Shown here: piece by piece, positions 52,508 through 60,743 of the stretch | Layout: the number at the start of each line of letters is the position of its first letter | How positions within the stretch are numbered: the first letter of the stretch is position 1 | Origin: CAMCXE01 sp046347475 | Lineage (GTDB): Bacteria; Pseudomonadota; Gammaproteobacteria; Pseudomonadales; Cellvibrionaceae | Direction: 5' to 3' | DNA length: 64,000 bases | NCBI GenBank assembly: GCA_046347475.1 | Contig: JAXMGD010000001.1 | Coordinates: 248,001-312,000, forward strand | Program-made: the position numbers and the translations under genes | Notes under the pieces: model-generated | Told to the model about the DNA's origin: nothing | Databases searched by the model: none | What the model saw: only the letters and a program-made list of their open reading frames with translations

Positions 52508-52860
52508 CGCTTTCTTTTGCTGGGAGGATGAATTATGAACCTTATCTGAGGCAGGTTAATTTTTTTAAGTGTCCAGCGAGCTCAATGCGAGGATTATTTT
52601 ATGGGGGTGGTAGGGAGGGTTTAAATGGTTTTGGATCATGCGGGGCAATTGTTGAAAAAACTCGCGCTGCGCGCACGTCAAAAAATACTTGGGCTAAAAA
52701 TGAGCGCTAGTGGTCGGTATTACAATTTTTTACATGTGCCTCAATCCATTTCGTATTATTTTCCCTCAGGGCGGATTCCCAATCTGCCCCTCTAGTTCAT
52801 TACGAGCTCATTGCTGGGGCCCGCTTTCCCCAAATCCCTGAATAAAAGGAAATCAATAAG
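52508..52860. other. Intergenic gap without recognised gene
   Basis: A 60-codon frame at 52528 has a purine-rich site directly abutting its ATG, too close to work well, and no family resemblance. In Pseudomonas speD lies between osmC and coq7; no speD remnant is recognisable here. Confidence 0.45.
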
Positions 52861-53331
52861 ATGAACGCTAAACTATTGCCTTTGGTCTTTGTGTTGAGTC
52901 AATTATTCGGCTGTGTTGCCCCTAGTGACGAGCCCCCGAAAACAACTCAGCCAACTCCCCAGGCACAACAAAAATTGTTAGTTGCCAACATGGATTTATG
53001 GAAGCGCTCAAACCTGGAGCATTATCAATTTAAATGGATTGTTTACTGCGACTGTCTCGCTCAGGAGTCAGTTATTATAACGGTCGACTACGGGAAAGTA
53101 TCAGGGGCTTTTTACACGCCTAGCGGCCGAGCCTATGACAAGTCTCTCGCCTGGCTTCCAACCGTTGAGACTATATTCGGAAGCGTTCAGGCGGTAATAG
53201 ATGAGGACCCAATTTCCATGAACGTAGCGTACAACAAGGATTTTGGATACCCTGAAGTGATCTCCTACGATTTGAGCGAAGGTACGGACGATGAGGGAAG
53301 CATACAAATACACGACTTTAAATTAAATTGA
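52861..53331 (+). CDS. DUF6174-like lipoprotein
   Basis: The protein has 156 residues. A lipoprotein signal with lipobox LFGC (Cys 18) precedes a Pro/Gln-rich spacer. The core has YQFKWIVYCDCLAQESVIIT (Cys pair), VDYGKVSGAFY, TVETIFGSVQAVID and YNKDFGYPEVISYDLSEGTD, the DUF6174 pattern. The function of the family is unknown. AAGGAAA lies about ten bases before the ATG. It resembles the lipoprotein at 12622-13257 in motif order. Confidence 0.82.
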   Translation: MNAKLLPLVFVLSQLFGCVAPSDEPPKTTQPTPQAQQKLLVANMDLWKRSNLEHYQFKWIVYCDCLAQESVIITVDYGKVSGAFYTPSGRAYDKSLAWLPTVETIFGSVQAVIDEDPISMNVAYNKDFGYPEVISYDLSEGTDDEGSIQIHDFKLN

Positions 53332-53397
53332 GGGTCCCTGCTTTATTCGCGCCAGGTTACTTATCGGAAGAGAGCAAACGGTCTACGACTCATTTAG

Positions 53398-53530
53398 GGA
53401 TGCTCTGATTAATTCCAGTTTTTGCCTTTTTTCAAAAGCGCCCGAGTACATCCCTGTAGCTCCGTCGCGGGCTCCATGCCCGCGACGGTTTTGAAAAAAG
53501 GCAAAAACTGGAATTAATCAGAGGCTCCTT
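53398..53530. mobile_element. MITE-like element R4, copy a
   Basis: Exact 35-bp terminal inverted repeats (53403-53437 and 53489-53523) start CTCTGATTAATTCC. The interior contains a second hairpin, CCGTCGCGGGC/GCCCGCGACGG. No coding capacity. Its right end lies within about six bases of the coq7 stop, so it may provide the coq7 transcript end. The second copy at 59002-59133 is inverted relative to this one. Confidence 0.75.
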
Positions 53531-54158
53531 AGATTCGATAACTCGAATGAGTCATAGCCTTTGCGGTTAAACGCATCAGCATTTTTACCGGTGCGGGCAG
53601 ATTAATTCCGCCAGCGGCAAGCGCGGTTTGTTCATGGTGATGCTCGTCAATTAGCATCTGCTCGATAATCGCGCGGGATTTTTCATCCTCCTTAGGCAGC
53701 GATGTTAAATGCTCATTTAAATGCTGGCAGACGCCTTCTTCCGTGGCGGCAACAAAACCTAAGCTGACTTTATCACCCACTAAACCCGCCGCTGCGCCAA
53801 GCCCAAATGACAGGCCGTACCACAGCGGGTTGAGCAGGCTGGGGCGTGCATTTAATTCCTTCAGGCGCGCCTCACACCAGGCCAAATGATCGATTTCCTC
53901 TTGGGCGGCAGTTTGCATGGCTTGGCGGGTATCGCCTAAGCGCGCGGTTAACGCCTGGCCTTGATAAAGCCCTTGGGCACACACCTCACCGCTGTGATTC
54001 ACCCGCATAAGGCCCGCCGCGTGGCGCTTTTGTTCAGCGCTTAATTCGGCTTCGCTCAGAGCCTGAGCCGGGTTAGCGCGCAGAACCGGCTGGGTGCCGC
54101 CGGTCAAACTGCGCAGTGCGCTATCGAATTGGCTGATGAGTTGATCGCGAAGGTTCAT
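53529..54158 (-). CDS. coq7: Ubiquinone biosynthesis monooxygenase Coq7
   Basis: The protein has 209 residues. Di-iron ligands appear in MRVNHSGEVCAQ, AQEEIDHLAWCE, AATEEGVCQHLNEHL and IDEHHHEQTA. It hydroxylates 2-polyprenyl-3-methyl-6-methoxy-benzoquinol, an aerobic ubiquinone step. ATG 54158 has GGAG seven bases upstream; the longer frame lacks conservation. Pseudomonas also keeps coq7 close to vfr, so the position is conserved. Confidence 0.95.
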   Translation of the reverse strand: MNLRDQLISQFDSALRSLTGGTQPVLRANPAQALSEAELSAEQKRHAAGLMRVNHSGEVCAQGLYQGQALTARLGDTRQAMQTAAQEEIDHLAWCEARLKELNARPSLLNPLWYGLSFGLGAAAGLVGDKVSLGFVAATEEGVCQHLNEHLTSLPKEDEKSRAIIEQMLIDEHHHEQTALAAGGINLPAPVKMLMRLTAKAMTHSSYRI

Positions 54159-54298
54159 AAAGCACTCCAGGTAAGCAATGGCCATATTGTACCTAAGTGC
54201 AAGGTAATGGGGTGCGCGGCAAAAGTGCACCCATCAAATACAACCGGCTTCGAAATAATACCTCGGCACCAGCAATGAATACACATCATGTCAGACGC

Positions 54299-54380
54299 GC
54301 CGTGAATACATCCTAAGTAGGCTCGTCAAAAAGATCCCTCTTTTTGACGGTCTGAAATGATGTGTATTCATTACTTCCGT
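54299..54380. repeat. Dispersed palindromic repeat family R5, copy b
   Basis: CGCCGTGAATACA ... GTAGGCTCGTCAAAAA ... TTTTTGACGG ... TGTGTATTCATTACTTCCGT parallels 40874-40966. The outer bases also pair (AATGAATACACATCAT upstream with its reverse complement at 54357-54372), making a larger dyad. Confidence 0.72.
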
Positions 54381-54469
54381 ACAGCTAGTGTGTACGCGCG
54401 CAATGCGAAGTGGTGTTAGAACATGAATGTTAATGTCGGCAAAAAAATCAGCCGCATTTTTTACTTAAT

Positions 54470-54503
54470 AAAAAACTCGGGCCACGCCAACGGCCCGAGT
54501 TTG
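54470..54503 (-). terminator. Intrinsic terminator of the Ser-rich secreted protein gene
   Basis: On the minus strand the 8-bp stem CTCGGGCC/GGCCCGAG is followed by six T residues, about 30 bp past the stop of the gene at 54535. Confidence 0.85.
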
Positions 54504-54534
54504 AGTGTCGCATTTAAAAGGGTTTATCGGTCAT

Positions 54535-56499
54535 CTAATCCTTCTGGTGAAATTGCAAAACGTAACCGCCGGTGGCTGGGTTGGTTGAGGAAACCTCTAC
54601 GGTAAATTGGCCGCCAACACCTTTGGGAAGCTTTAAAAACCCTTTGTTTGGGATGCTCGTGGCGTTGCTGGCCAACACCTCGCCATTGGGGGCGCGCAGG
54701 GTTAATTTGGAAGGAAATTTACCGTCCAACGCCAGCATAATTTTAGTTTTAGCTTTGGCAGAAAAGCTGTAGCGATCGATAAATTGGCCGCCTTTTGCAT
54801 CGTAGCAGTCGCCTTTTTCTAAAGCCCCGGTCGCAAAAGCCCCGGATGTTAACGGTTTAATCACTTTGCAAGGATCAACTGCCAATGCAGTAGCCTTTAG
54901 CTGAAATGAGCCCAAGGTGCGCACTTCTTTGGTGGTGACTTGGACAAGATAATCGCCCGCTTCTTTAACCTGGTAGCCGCCGCTGGCTGGCAAGTGCGCG
55001 TTATTGCCAGCTCCGTTGTTGCTCAACAGGGTGCGGCCTCGGCGATCTTTCAGAGATAGGACTGAATCAAAACTGGCTTGCAGCGCAAAGCTTACCGGTT
55101 GGTCCGGCGTTAAAAACACCAGGTAGTTTTGATATGAGCGCAAGTCTTCGCTCGGCCCCATTAAACAAGGCCCAGAATGTAGCTCTCCTGAGACAAGTGA
55201 ATTGAGCGTGAGCCGCTCGTTACAGGAGGGCACACCGGAACCTGAGGATGAAGTTGAGGTACTGGATGAGCTGGACGAACGACCAGAGCTTGAGGTGGAA
55301 CTGCTAGATGAGGCAAAACCCGACGATGAGCTAGATGAACTCGCAAAACCGCTAGATCCGCCCAATGAAATTGAGCCTGAAGAGGAGTTGCTCCAACCCC
55401 CGGAGCTAGTGCTGGAGGAAGCGTTCCACCAACCGCTGCTGGTTGTGCTGCTGCTTGATGACGAACTGGACGAAGAGCTGGAAGAAAAGCCAGATGAGGA
55501 GCTGGATGACGAGCCGCCCACCCAGTTGAGATTCACGAACTTATAGTGGAAATCACCCCAGGTATAGGGCGCTGCGGTGGTAAATTCAACGGCGTAACGA
55601 CCCGCCGGCATTTTTAAGTAGTTTTCCGCTGGAATCAAAAGGGGTTTATCAACGCCGCTTTTGATTTGGTAGACCAACTCGCCCGCCTCATTCCAAATGC
55701 TGACTTGAGGGCTAAAATCAGCGCTCAATAGTTCCAGTGCAATGTCGGACTCGACAGGTAAATCAAGCGAAAAATGTTGGTAAAAATGATTGGTGCCTAA
55801 GCTGCCGGAGGAGCAGGTGATAGGGAAAAACAAATCCTCATCTGTGGGCGTGAGCGGCCAAATGGCCGAACACTTAGCGGCCAGAGTTTCCTGGTCTATA
55901 TAGGCGGGCTCGGGGTTGCTGGTTACGGTATGGATAAAATAATAACCGCGCTCGGTAGGATCGACAAATGATACCTCTAACGTGTAAGTGCCAGCGCCCA
56001 GTGCAAGCATGGCGCCCTTGGCCGGCAGGCTAACCCCCAAGCCACTTCCTTCGCTGCGCGTGACGCCCTGGTCATCGAGCACTTTGAGGTGCACGGGCGA
56101 GTTGCCGAAGTTGTGTTTAAATCCTATTTGCTGGCCTGGCTCCAGAGTAAATGAGTAGCGATCAACCAAGCTCTGTGGTTCGCCAGGTTGAGTGCAATCT
56201 CCTTCTTCTATAAGGCCGCCTGCGCTTGCACTGCTGCTGTCGTGATTAAACAATATTTCGGTTGTGCAGCTGCCCGTAGATACCCCGCCGCCGCTAGATG
56301 AACTGGAGGAGCTGATATATCCAGATAGATTGCCCGAACTATTCGAGCCGCTGCGGCCTGATGAGCTGCTAGAGCTGGATGTGCTTGAAAGCGCATGGCT
56401 CAATGGTGCGCTTAAGAGTGATGCGCTTAATAATGAATAACAAGTGAGAGAGCTAAATTGTGTTAGACGACGTTTGAATTGCGTGGAGAGTAAATGCAT
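54535..56499 (-). CDS. Secreted Ser-rich multidomain protein with PPC-like beta-sandwich domains
   Basis: The protein has 654 residues. A signal peptide ends near LSHA (about 37), followed by a Ser/Gly tract. At least four similar domains alternate with linkers: motifs such as DRYSFTLEPGQQIGF, GAGTYTLEVSFVDPTERGYY, DRYSFSAKAKTKIMLAL and VEVSSTNPATGGYVL recall bacterial pre-peptidase C-terminal (PPC) domains. The middle linker (about residues 330-425) is nearly all Ser with scattered Gly/Thr/Trp. Paired Cys near each domain probably form disulfides. There is no catalytic motif. It may be a surface or extracellular binding protein, similar in style to Cellvibrio secreted proteins. PPC assignment is by eye. 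Confidence 0.78.
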   Translation of the reverse strand: MHLLSTQFKRRLTQFSSLTCYSLLSASLLSAPLSHALSSTSSSSSSSGRSGSNSSGNLSGYISSSSSSSGGGVSTGSCTTEILFNHDSSSASAGGLIEEGDCTQPGEPQSLVDRYSFTLEPGQQIGFKHNFGNSPVHLKVLDDQGVTRSEGSGLGVSLPAKGAMLALGAGTYTLEVSFVDPTERGYYFIHTVTSNPEPAYIDQETLAAKCSAIWPLTPTDEDLFFPITCSSGSLGTNHFYQHFSLDLPVESDIALELLSADFSPQVSIWNEAGELVYQIKSGVDKPLLIPAENYLKMPAGRYAVEFTTAAPYTWGDFHYKFVNLNWVGGSSSSSSSGFSSSSSSSSSSSSSTTSSGWWNASSSTSSGGWSNSSSGSISLGGSSGFASSSSSSSGFASSSSSTSSSGRSSSSSSTSTSSSGSGVPSCNERLTLNSLVSGELHSGPCLMGPSEDLRSYQNYLVFLTPDQPVSFALQASFDSVLSLKDRRGRTLLSNNGAGNNAHLPASGGYQVKEAGDYLVQVTTKEVRTLGSFQLKATALAVDPCKVIKPLTSGAFATGALEKGDCYDAKGGQFIDRYSFSAKAKTKIMLALDGKFPSKLTLRAPNGEVLASNATSIPNKGFLKLPKGVGGQFTVEVSSTNPATGGYVLQFHQKD

Positions 56500-57078
56500 G
56501 TGATTTTCCTTCGAGAGATAAAAGTGTGCCTGCTAAGAGATCAGGCCATAAGAGGTGACTTCACCGAAAAACCTCTTTTGTTATTAGAGCAGCGAAACGC
56601 GCGAAAAATCGCGTTGCAATTCACGGCGCAAAAGCCAACCGCTAGCCATATTTGCACTTGCAAAAATGAAAAACATTAAAAATCAATTTATCAAGATCTT
56701 TTACAATTTGTTACAGTGCGCTCCTTAACACTTAAGTTAAATATTTTTTTGAGCTGTGTGCTGGTTAACCGCTAGCGCTAAGCCATTTACCTGATTCTGT
56801 TTTTGTTGTGGTGCAAGCTGGCCATTGCCGCGGCCAAGTGTTTTATCCCAGTTGAGCTTGTCTGGTTTTTATCGGAATAATAATGGCTTCCTGGCGACCA
56901 ATTGTTCGGCTGAAAGCCGCGAGTTCTACTGAAACACAGCTGTGTTCGCAGGTTTAGTCGGATGAATAAAGTGCAATAAGGTAAGCAGTACGAATATTGT
57001 TGCTGGGCTAGTGGCGCTAAGGTGCAGGTCAATAGATTGAAAAGCGCATATTAAAATTAGCATTTTTTGAGGAAGGTT
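56500..57078. other. Divergent regulatory region before tag
   Basis: About 580 bp without a credible gene. It is AT-rich around 56660-56750, where the promoter of the Ser-rich protein gene is expected. The frames here lack start signals. Confidence 0.45.
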
Positions 57079-57687
57079 ATGAGTGAATTAATAACAGGTG
57101 CCGACGGCAAGCAGCGCTGTAGTTGGTGTGCCAGTGTGGAGGAGTTTATTCCTTATCACGATCAAGAATGGGGGTTCCCCGTCGGTGATGATGTGCGTTT
57201 ATTTGAAAAGCTCTGTTTGGAGAGTTTTCAGTCGGGGTTAAGCTGGCGCACTATTTTGGCAAAACGCGAGAATTTCCGCGCCGCCTTCGCGGGTTTTAAT
57301 TTTAATAAGGTTGCGCGTTTCACTGAGAGAGATATAGAGCGCCTATTACAAGATGAAGGCATAGTGCGCCACCGGGGAAAAATTGAGGCGGTAATCAATA
57401 ATGCTAAGTGCGCCGTTGAGCTGGTGAAACAAGAAGGCTCCTTGGCGGCTTATTTCTGGCGTTTCGAACCCAAACCCCGCCCCGCGAGCGCCGCGCAAAC
57501 TCAGTCCACCTCGCCCGAATCAATTGCGCTGTCAAAAGAGCTTAAAAAACGCGGCTGGAAATTTGTGGGGCCTACAACCGTGTTTGCGTTTATGCAGGCG
57601 ATGGGGTTGATTAATGATCATGTGGAGGGGTGTTTTATGCGCGCAAAAGTCGCAAAGGCACGCAAAGAGTTTGTGCCTGCGATATAA
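57079..57687 (+). CDS. tag: DNA-3-methyladenine glycosylase I
   Basis: The protein has 202 residues. Start ATG 57079 has GAGGAAGG four to five bases upstream; the TTG at 57067 is inside that site. Motifs are RCSWCASVEEFIPYHDQEWG, ESFQSGLSWRTIL and VGPTTVFAFMQAMGLINDH, with the zinc-binding Cys/His (CSWC... and DHVEGCF) of the Tag family. It removes 3-methyladenine from alkylated DNA. Confidence 0.95.
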   Translation: MSELITGADGKQRCSWCASVEEFIPYHDQEWGFPVGDDVRLFEKLCLESFQSGLSWRTILAKRENFRAAFAGFNFNKVARFTERDIERLLQDEGIVRHRGKIEAVINNAKCAVELVKQEGSLAAYFWRFEPKPRPASAAQTQSTSPESIALSKELKKRGWKFVGPTTVFAFMQAMGLINDHVEGCFMRAKVAKARKEFVPAI

Positions 57688-57768
57688 AGAGCGGTGTGCA
57701 CAGCTTCGGATGGCGTCTTTACTGATCGAATATAAAATGCACAGCTAATTCTGTGGCTTCTGCTCTCT

Positions 57769-57981
57769 ATGAACACAACCCAACTCATTCTAGGCTTAGT
57801 ATTTAGTGCCATCGGCCTAAGCTATTTTATGTACGGTAAAAAACGCGGCAATCCGCTGGTGCGTTTTACGGGGCTGGGGTTGATGGTGTACCCCTATTTT
57901 GTTGATGGCACCTTGTTGATAATTGTTGTGGGGCTGTTATTGATGGTGTTGCCCAGCTTTTACAGCCGATTTTTCGAATAA
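57769..57981 (+). CDS. Small two-helix membrane protein
   Basis: The protein has 70 residues with hydrophobic segments LILGLVFSAIGLSYFMYG and DGTLLIIVVGLLLMVLP around a basic loop (KKRGNPLVRF). Similar short proteins with the FMYGKKRGN motif are widespread in gammaproteobacteria but uncharacterised. It is 81 bp after tag on the same strand. Confidence 0.72.
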   Translation: MNTTQLILGLVFSAIGLSYFMYGKKRGNPLVRFTGLGLMVYPYFVDGTLLIIVVGLLLMVLPSFYSRFFE

Positions 57982-58042
57982 CCACTGGTGCGTTTTTTCA
58001 CTGGGTGCCAATGGCGTACAAAAAAGAGTTTTGGTGTGTAAG

Positions 58043-58068
58043 GTAGCCCGGATACAGCGCAATCCGGG
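58043..58068. repeat. Short palindromic repeat
   Basis: GTAGCCCGGATACAGCGCAA followed by TCCGGG forms a CCCGGAT/ATCCGGG stem-loop, a type common in proteobacterial intergenic DNA, here after the small membrane protein gene. Confidence 0.6.
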
Positions 58069-58123
58069 TTTTAGCGCGGCTAAGGTTTAGCAACAAGGCC
58101 TGCGAGTGTAGCATCCTGTGTAT

Positions 58124-58372
58124 TTATGGTGAAACCAATCTTATGCCAATAACAATCACCAGCAAACTAACATAATTGGTGATGGATAATTGCACGCGGA
58201 AAATAGTGCCCGCCGCAATAGAGAGGGTTGAAAAGCCTATGGCGGCGAGGGCCGGATAGGCTTTTGATGCGTCCAGATGTATTAAGGTTGAGGCAAATAA
58301 AATTGCATTCAATCCATAAAAATACGTCCCCAGGGCGGTGGGTGCACGTTGACTTCTTTTCGCCCCTATCAT
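58124..58372 (-). pseudogene. Truncated SMR/DMT-type transporter fragment
   Basis: An 82-codon frame with three hydrophobic helices: GTYFYGLNAILFASTLIHL, AYPALAAIGFSTLSIAAG and YVSLLVIVIGIRLVS. The AYPALAAIGF region and the final helix resemble helices 3-4 of small multidrug resistance proteins (about 105-110 residues, four helices). The first helix with its key Glu is missing, and there is no ribosome site at the ATG. It lies 18 bp downstream of the TonB-receptor relic in the same frame. Most likely a fragment; a functional three-helix protein is not excluded. Confidence 0.5.
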
Positions 58373-58390
58373 TATCCGTGCGATAAATAA

Positions 58391-58945
58391 TTATTTTTGA
58401 AACGCATAGGTGATTTTTAAAAGCGCTTGGCGGCCTGGGGTGGGGGTGACGCGGATGCCGGGTGTGGCAACTGAGGGGCGGTATTCATTGAGCATATTTT
58501 TGGCAATCAGGCGTATCTGCCATTTGTCAGTATGGCTTTCGAGGGTTTTTTCCAGTGTCATATCTACCAGTGTGTAGTTGCCAAGTTTTGCCTCGCCTGG
58601 TGTATCGATGGATCGATCACTGACATAATTAACGCCGAGATAATACGCCCAGCTTTCGTAAAAACTAAAGCGGCCCAGCATGCCCAGTGTGTTATCCGCA
58701 ACCATGCTGGCTGAGAGGTTTTCGTCATTCGCTTCACTGAGTTTATTGTCCATTAGCGCGCCGCTGGCGATCCACTCCATGCGCTCATTGGCCCGCCAGG
58801 TCAGATCAAGTTCTATGCCGCGTACCCGGTGGGTTTGCGGTGACTGAAGGGGCCGATAACCCGATTCAAAATCCACGCGGTTAATGCCAAGGCTTGTAAT
58901 GTCGAATAAGGGCGCTGTGCCGAGTAGGCGCTTGCCATCTAAGGT
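58391..58945 (-). pseudogene. C-terminal remnant of a TonB-dependent receptor
   Basis: A 184-codon open frame encodes the last barrel strands of a TonB-dependent receptor: GIELDLTWRANERMEWIASG, GLGVNYVS-type strand YYLGVNYVSDRS, DMTLEKTLES, IRLIAKNMLNEYRPS and terminal ALLKITYAFQK. The frame begins directly after a stop (58946-58948) with TLDGKRLLGTAPLFDI, before any start codon; a GTG at 58876 is internal. The plug and most of the barrel are absent, so the gene is a 5'-deleted relic. An R4 element lies about 60 bp beyond the break. Confidence 0.78.
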
Positions 58946-59001
58946 TCAATTCTCTGGTGGGCTTAGGTGAGTATGTATGCGGATAATGGGAAATTTAGCA
59001 A

Positions 59002-59133
59002 AGGAACCTCTGATTAATTCCGGGTTTTGCCTTTTTCAAAACCGTCGCGGGCATGGAGCCCGCGCCGGAGCTACAGGGAGGTACTCGGGCGCTCTTGAAA
59101 AAGGCAAAACCTGGAATTAATCAGGGCATCCCA
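59002..59133. mobile_element. MITE-like element R4, copy b (inverted)
   Basis: CCTCTGATTAATTCCGGGTT at the left and its near inverse at the right (CTGGAATTAATCAGGGCATC) flank CCGTCGCGGGC and a partly decayed partner. It matches 53398-53530 in reverse orientation, including the outer AAGGA and GGGATGC bases. The rest of the gap 58946-59440 holds nothing further. Confidence 0.73.
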
Positions 59134-59440
59134 AAATTATTTGAAGCCAACCTGAGATTAATCTTAGCGCGACTGGGCGGTAGAACCTCGCGACATGGTT
59201 TATTCTTAGCCTGACAGGTAAAAACGTTCGCCAGAGCGCATTTTGGCTTTATTTAGCAGGGGCGCGCGGCGGCTAGAACGTCGTTATTATCCAGCCATGC
59301 AATGGTGCTGGTCTGATCAAAAAAGGAACAGTTGCTCAAAACCAAGCCTTGGTTTTGCGGCAGAACAGGGTTTCCTCTAGAATCCTGGCCCCGTAATAAA
59401 GGCTCGGCGCACTGCTGAGCGCTTAAAATATAGGTGCCCG

Positions 59441-60730
59441 ATGTCTGAGTTTCTTAAGGGATGCGATGGGAGTTATCCTAAAGTATCGAATAGTTATGTT
59501 GCTATGAGCGGCGTTCAGTTTGCTTTATTTGCCGCAACCATCCTCGTTTTTACCTTTACCCTCCTGCTAAGCCTTCCCCATGAAACGGCGGATGAGGGTT
59601 TTCATACACCGCAAATATGGGCCTTCTTTAGCGGTGACTACAAAATAGAAACATCGCTCACGGTGCTGCCGGTCTACCACGCTATCATCGCAGGCGTCCT
59701 CAAAGCCGTAGGGCATTTTTCTATTCCTTTTGCGCGATTTGTTCATCTATGTATTTCGTGCCTAGCCTTGCCGGTATTTTGGCATATTTGCACGCTTCTT
59801 AAGCACCCGGATCGAGATACACGCACCTTACAATTTTTATTAATGCCCATAATACTGCCGTTTTTCAGTTTGATTTACACAGATTTACCCGCCTTGCTGG
59901 CTATCTTGTTAACCGTTCTTTATACCCTCAAAAAAAATTATGCGGCATCAGCCTTGTTCGCGCTTTTAGCGATTTTTATGCGGCAGACCAACCTTATTTG
60001 GGTGGGATTTTGTGGAGTATTAATTATAGGTGAGCATTGGCCACACCTTGTTGTTCGCCGCTGGGACTCCTTTAAACAAGAATTTTTGCCGCTCTTTCTA
60101 AAACTGTTGCCCTATGCGCTTACCTCTGTGGCGGCGGGCTGTTTCTTTTATTTCAACGGCGGGGTAGCCGTTGGCGACTCCCACCAACACAGAATCTCCA
60201 TCAACCTATCTAATTTATATTTTTTACTATTGCTGTGTTTTGTGTTTTTTCTGCCGTACAACCTCGCCTCTACAGAAAAGATATTCAACCTGCTTAAGGA
60301 TAACGGCAAAATTTGGTACGGCCTGGCCATGTGTTTTGTCATCTATATGGCCACTTATTCAAATAGCCACCAATACAACTCCTTTGGCTTGTCTTTTTAC
60401 CTGCGCAATGTTGTGTTGCATTACACGGTTGAGTTCCCCGTCGCCAAAGCCTTAACGTTTTTCCCCATAGCATGGAGTGCGCTGTCCTTTTATGTGTTGG
60501 CGCAAGAATCGCCCCAGAAGTGGCGCATGTGGGTGCTTTATCTATTCATGATCATATCGGTCGTCCCGCTACCCTTGGTTGAACAGCGCTACTACATAGT
60601 TGCGTTGGTGGTGTTTCTTGCATTTAAACCAAGCACCTCTGCGCTTGCGGATAGGTTTTGTCTTTTTATGTATTTGCCTATGTCGGCTGCATTACTTTAT
60701 TTCATCTCTCAGGCGAAGCTGTTTTTATAG
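59441..60730 (+). CDS. Bacterial homologue of eukaryotic ALG10/DIE2 alpha-1,2-glucosyltransferase
   Basis: The protein has 429 residues with about ten membrane helices. Motifs align in order with ALG10: DEGFHTPQIWAFFSGDY (ALG10: DEIFHLPQAQRYCEG), YTDLPALLAILLT, MRQTNLIWVGF (FRQTNIIW), FNGGVAVGDSHQHRISINLS (NGGIVIGDRSSHEACLHF) and LVEQRYYIVAL (LLEFRYFILPY). ALG10 adds the last glucose to the dolichol-linked oligosaccharide in the ER. Here an inner-membrane glucosyltransferase using a polyprenyl-phosphate sugar is the inference; the acidic Asp-Glu in the first loop fits a GT-C catalytic site. AGGTG precedes the ATG. A second polytopic gene follows after 13 bp. Acceptor unknown. Confidence 0.82.
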   Translation: MSEFLKGCDGSYPKVSNSYVAMSGVQFALFAATILVFTFTLLLSLPHETADEGFHTPQIWAFFSGDYKIETSLTVLPVYHAIIAGVLKAVGHFSIPFARFVHLCISCLALPVFWHICTLLKHPDRDTRTLQFLLMPIILPFFSLIYTDLPALLAILLTVLYTLKKNYAASALFALLAIFMRQTNLIWVGFCGVLIIGEHWPHLVVRRWDSFKQEFLPLFLKLLPYALTSVAAGCFFYFNGGVAVGDSHQHRISINLSNLYFLLLLCFVFFLPYNLASTEKIFNLLKDNGKIWYGLAMCFVIYMATYSNSHQYNSFGLSFYLRNVVLHYTVEFPVAKALTFFPIAWSALSFYVLAQESPQKWRMWVLYLFMIISVVPLPLVEQRYYIVALVVFLAFKPSTSALADRFCLFMYLPMSAALLYFISQAKLFL

Positions 60731-60743
60731 GATGGTCCACTTA

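Noticed and set aside
52528..52710. 60-codon frame after osmC
   Set aside because: The purine-rich site directly abuts the ATG and the sequence shows no recognisable domain; kept as non-coding.
55202..55546. Plus-strand acidic open frame
   Set aside because: Antisense of the Ser-rich linker in the secreted PPC-like protein; no ribosome site.
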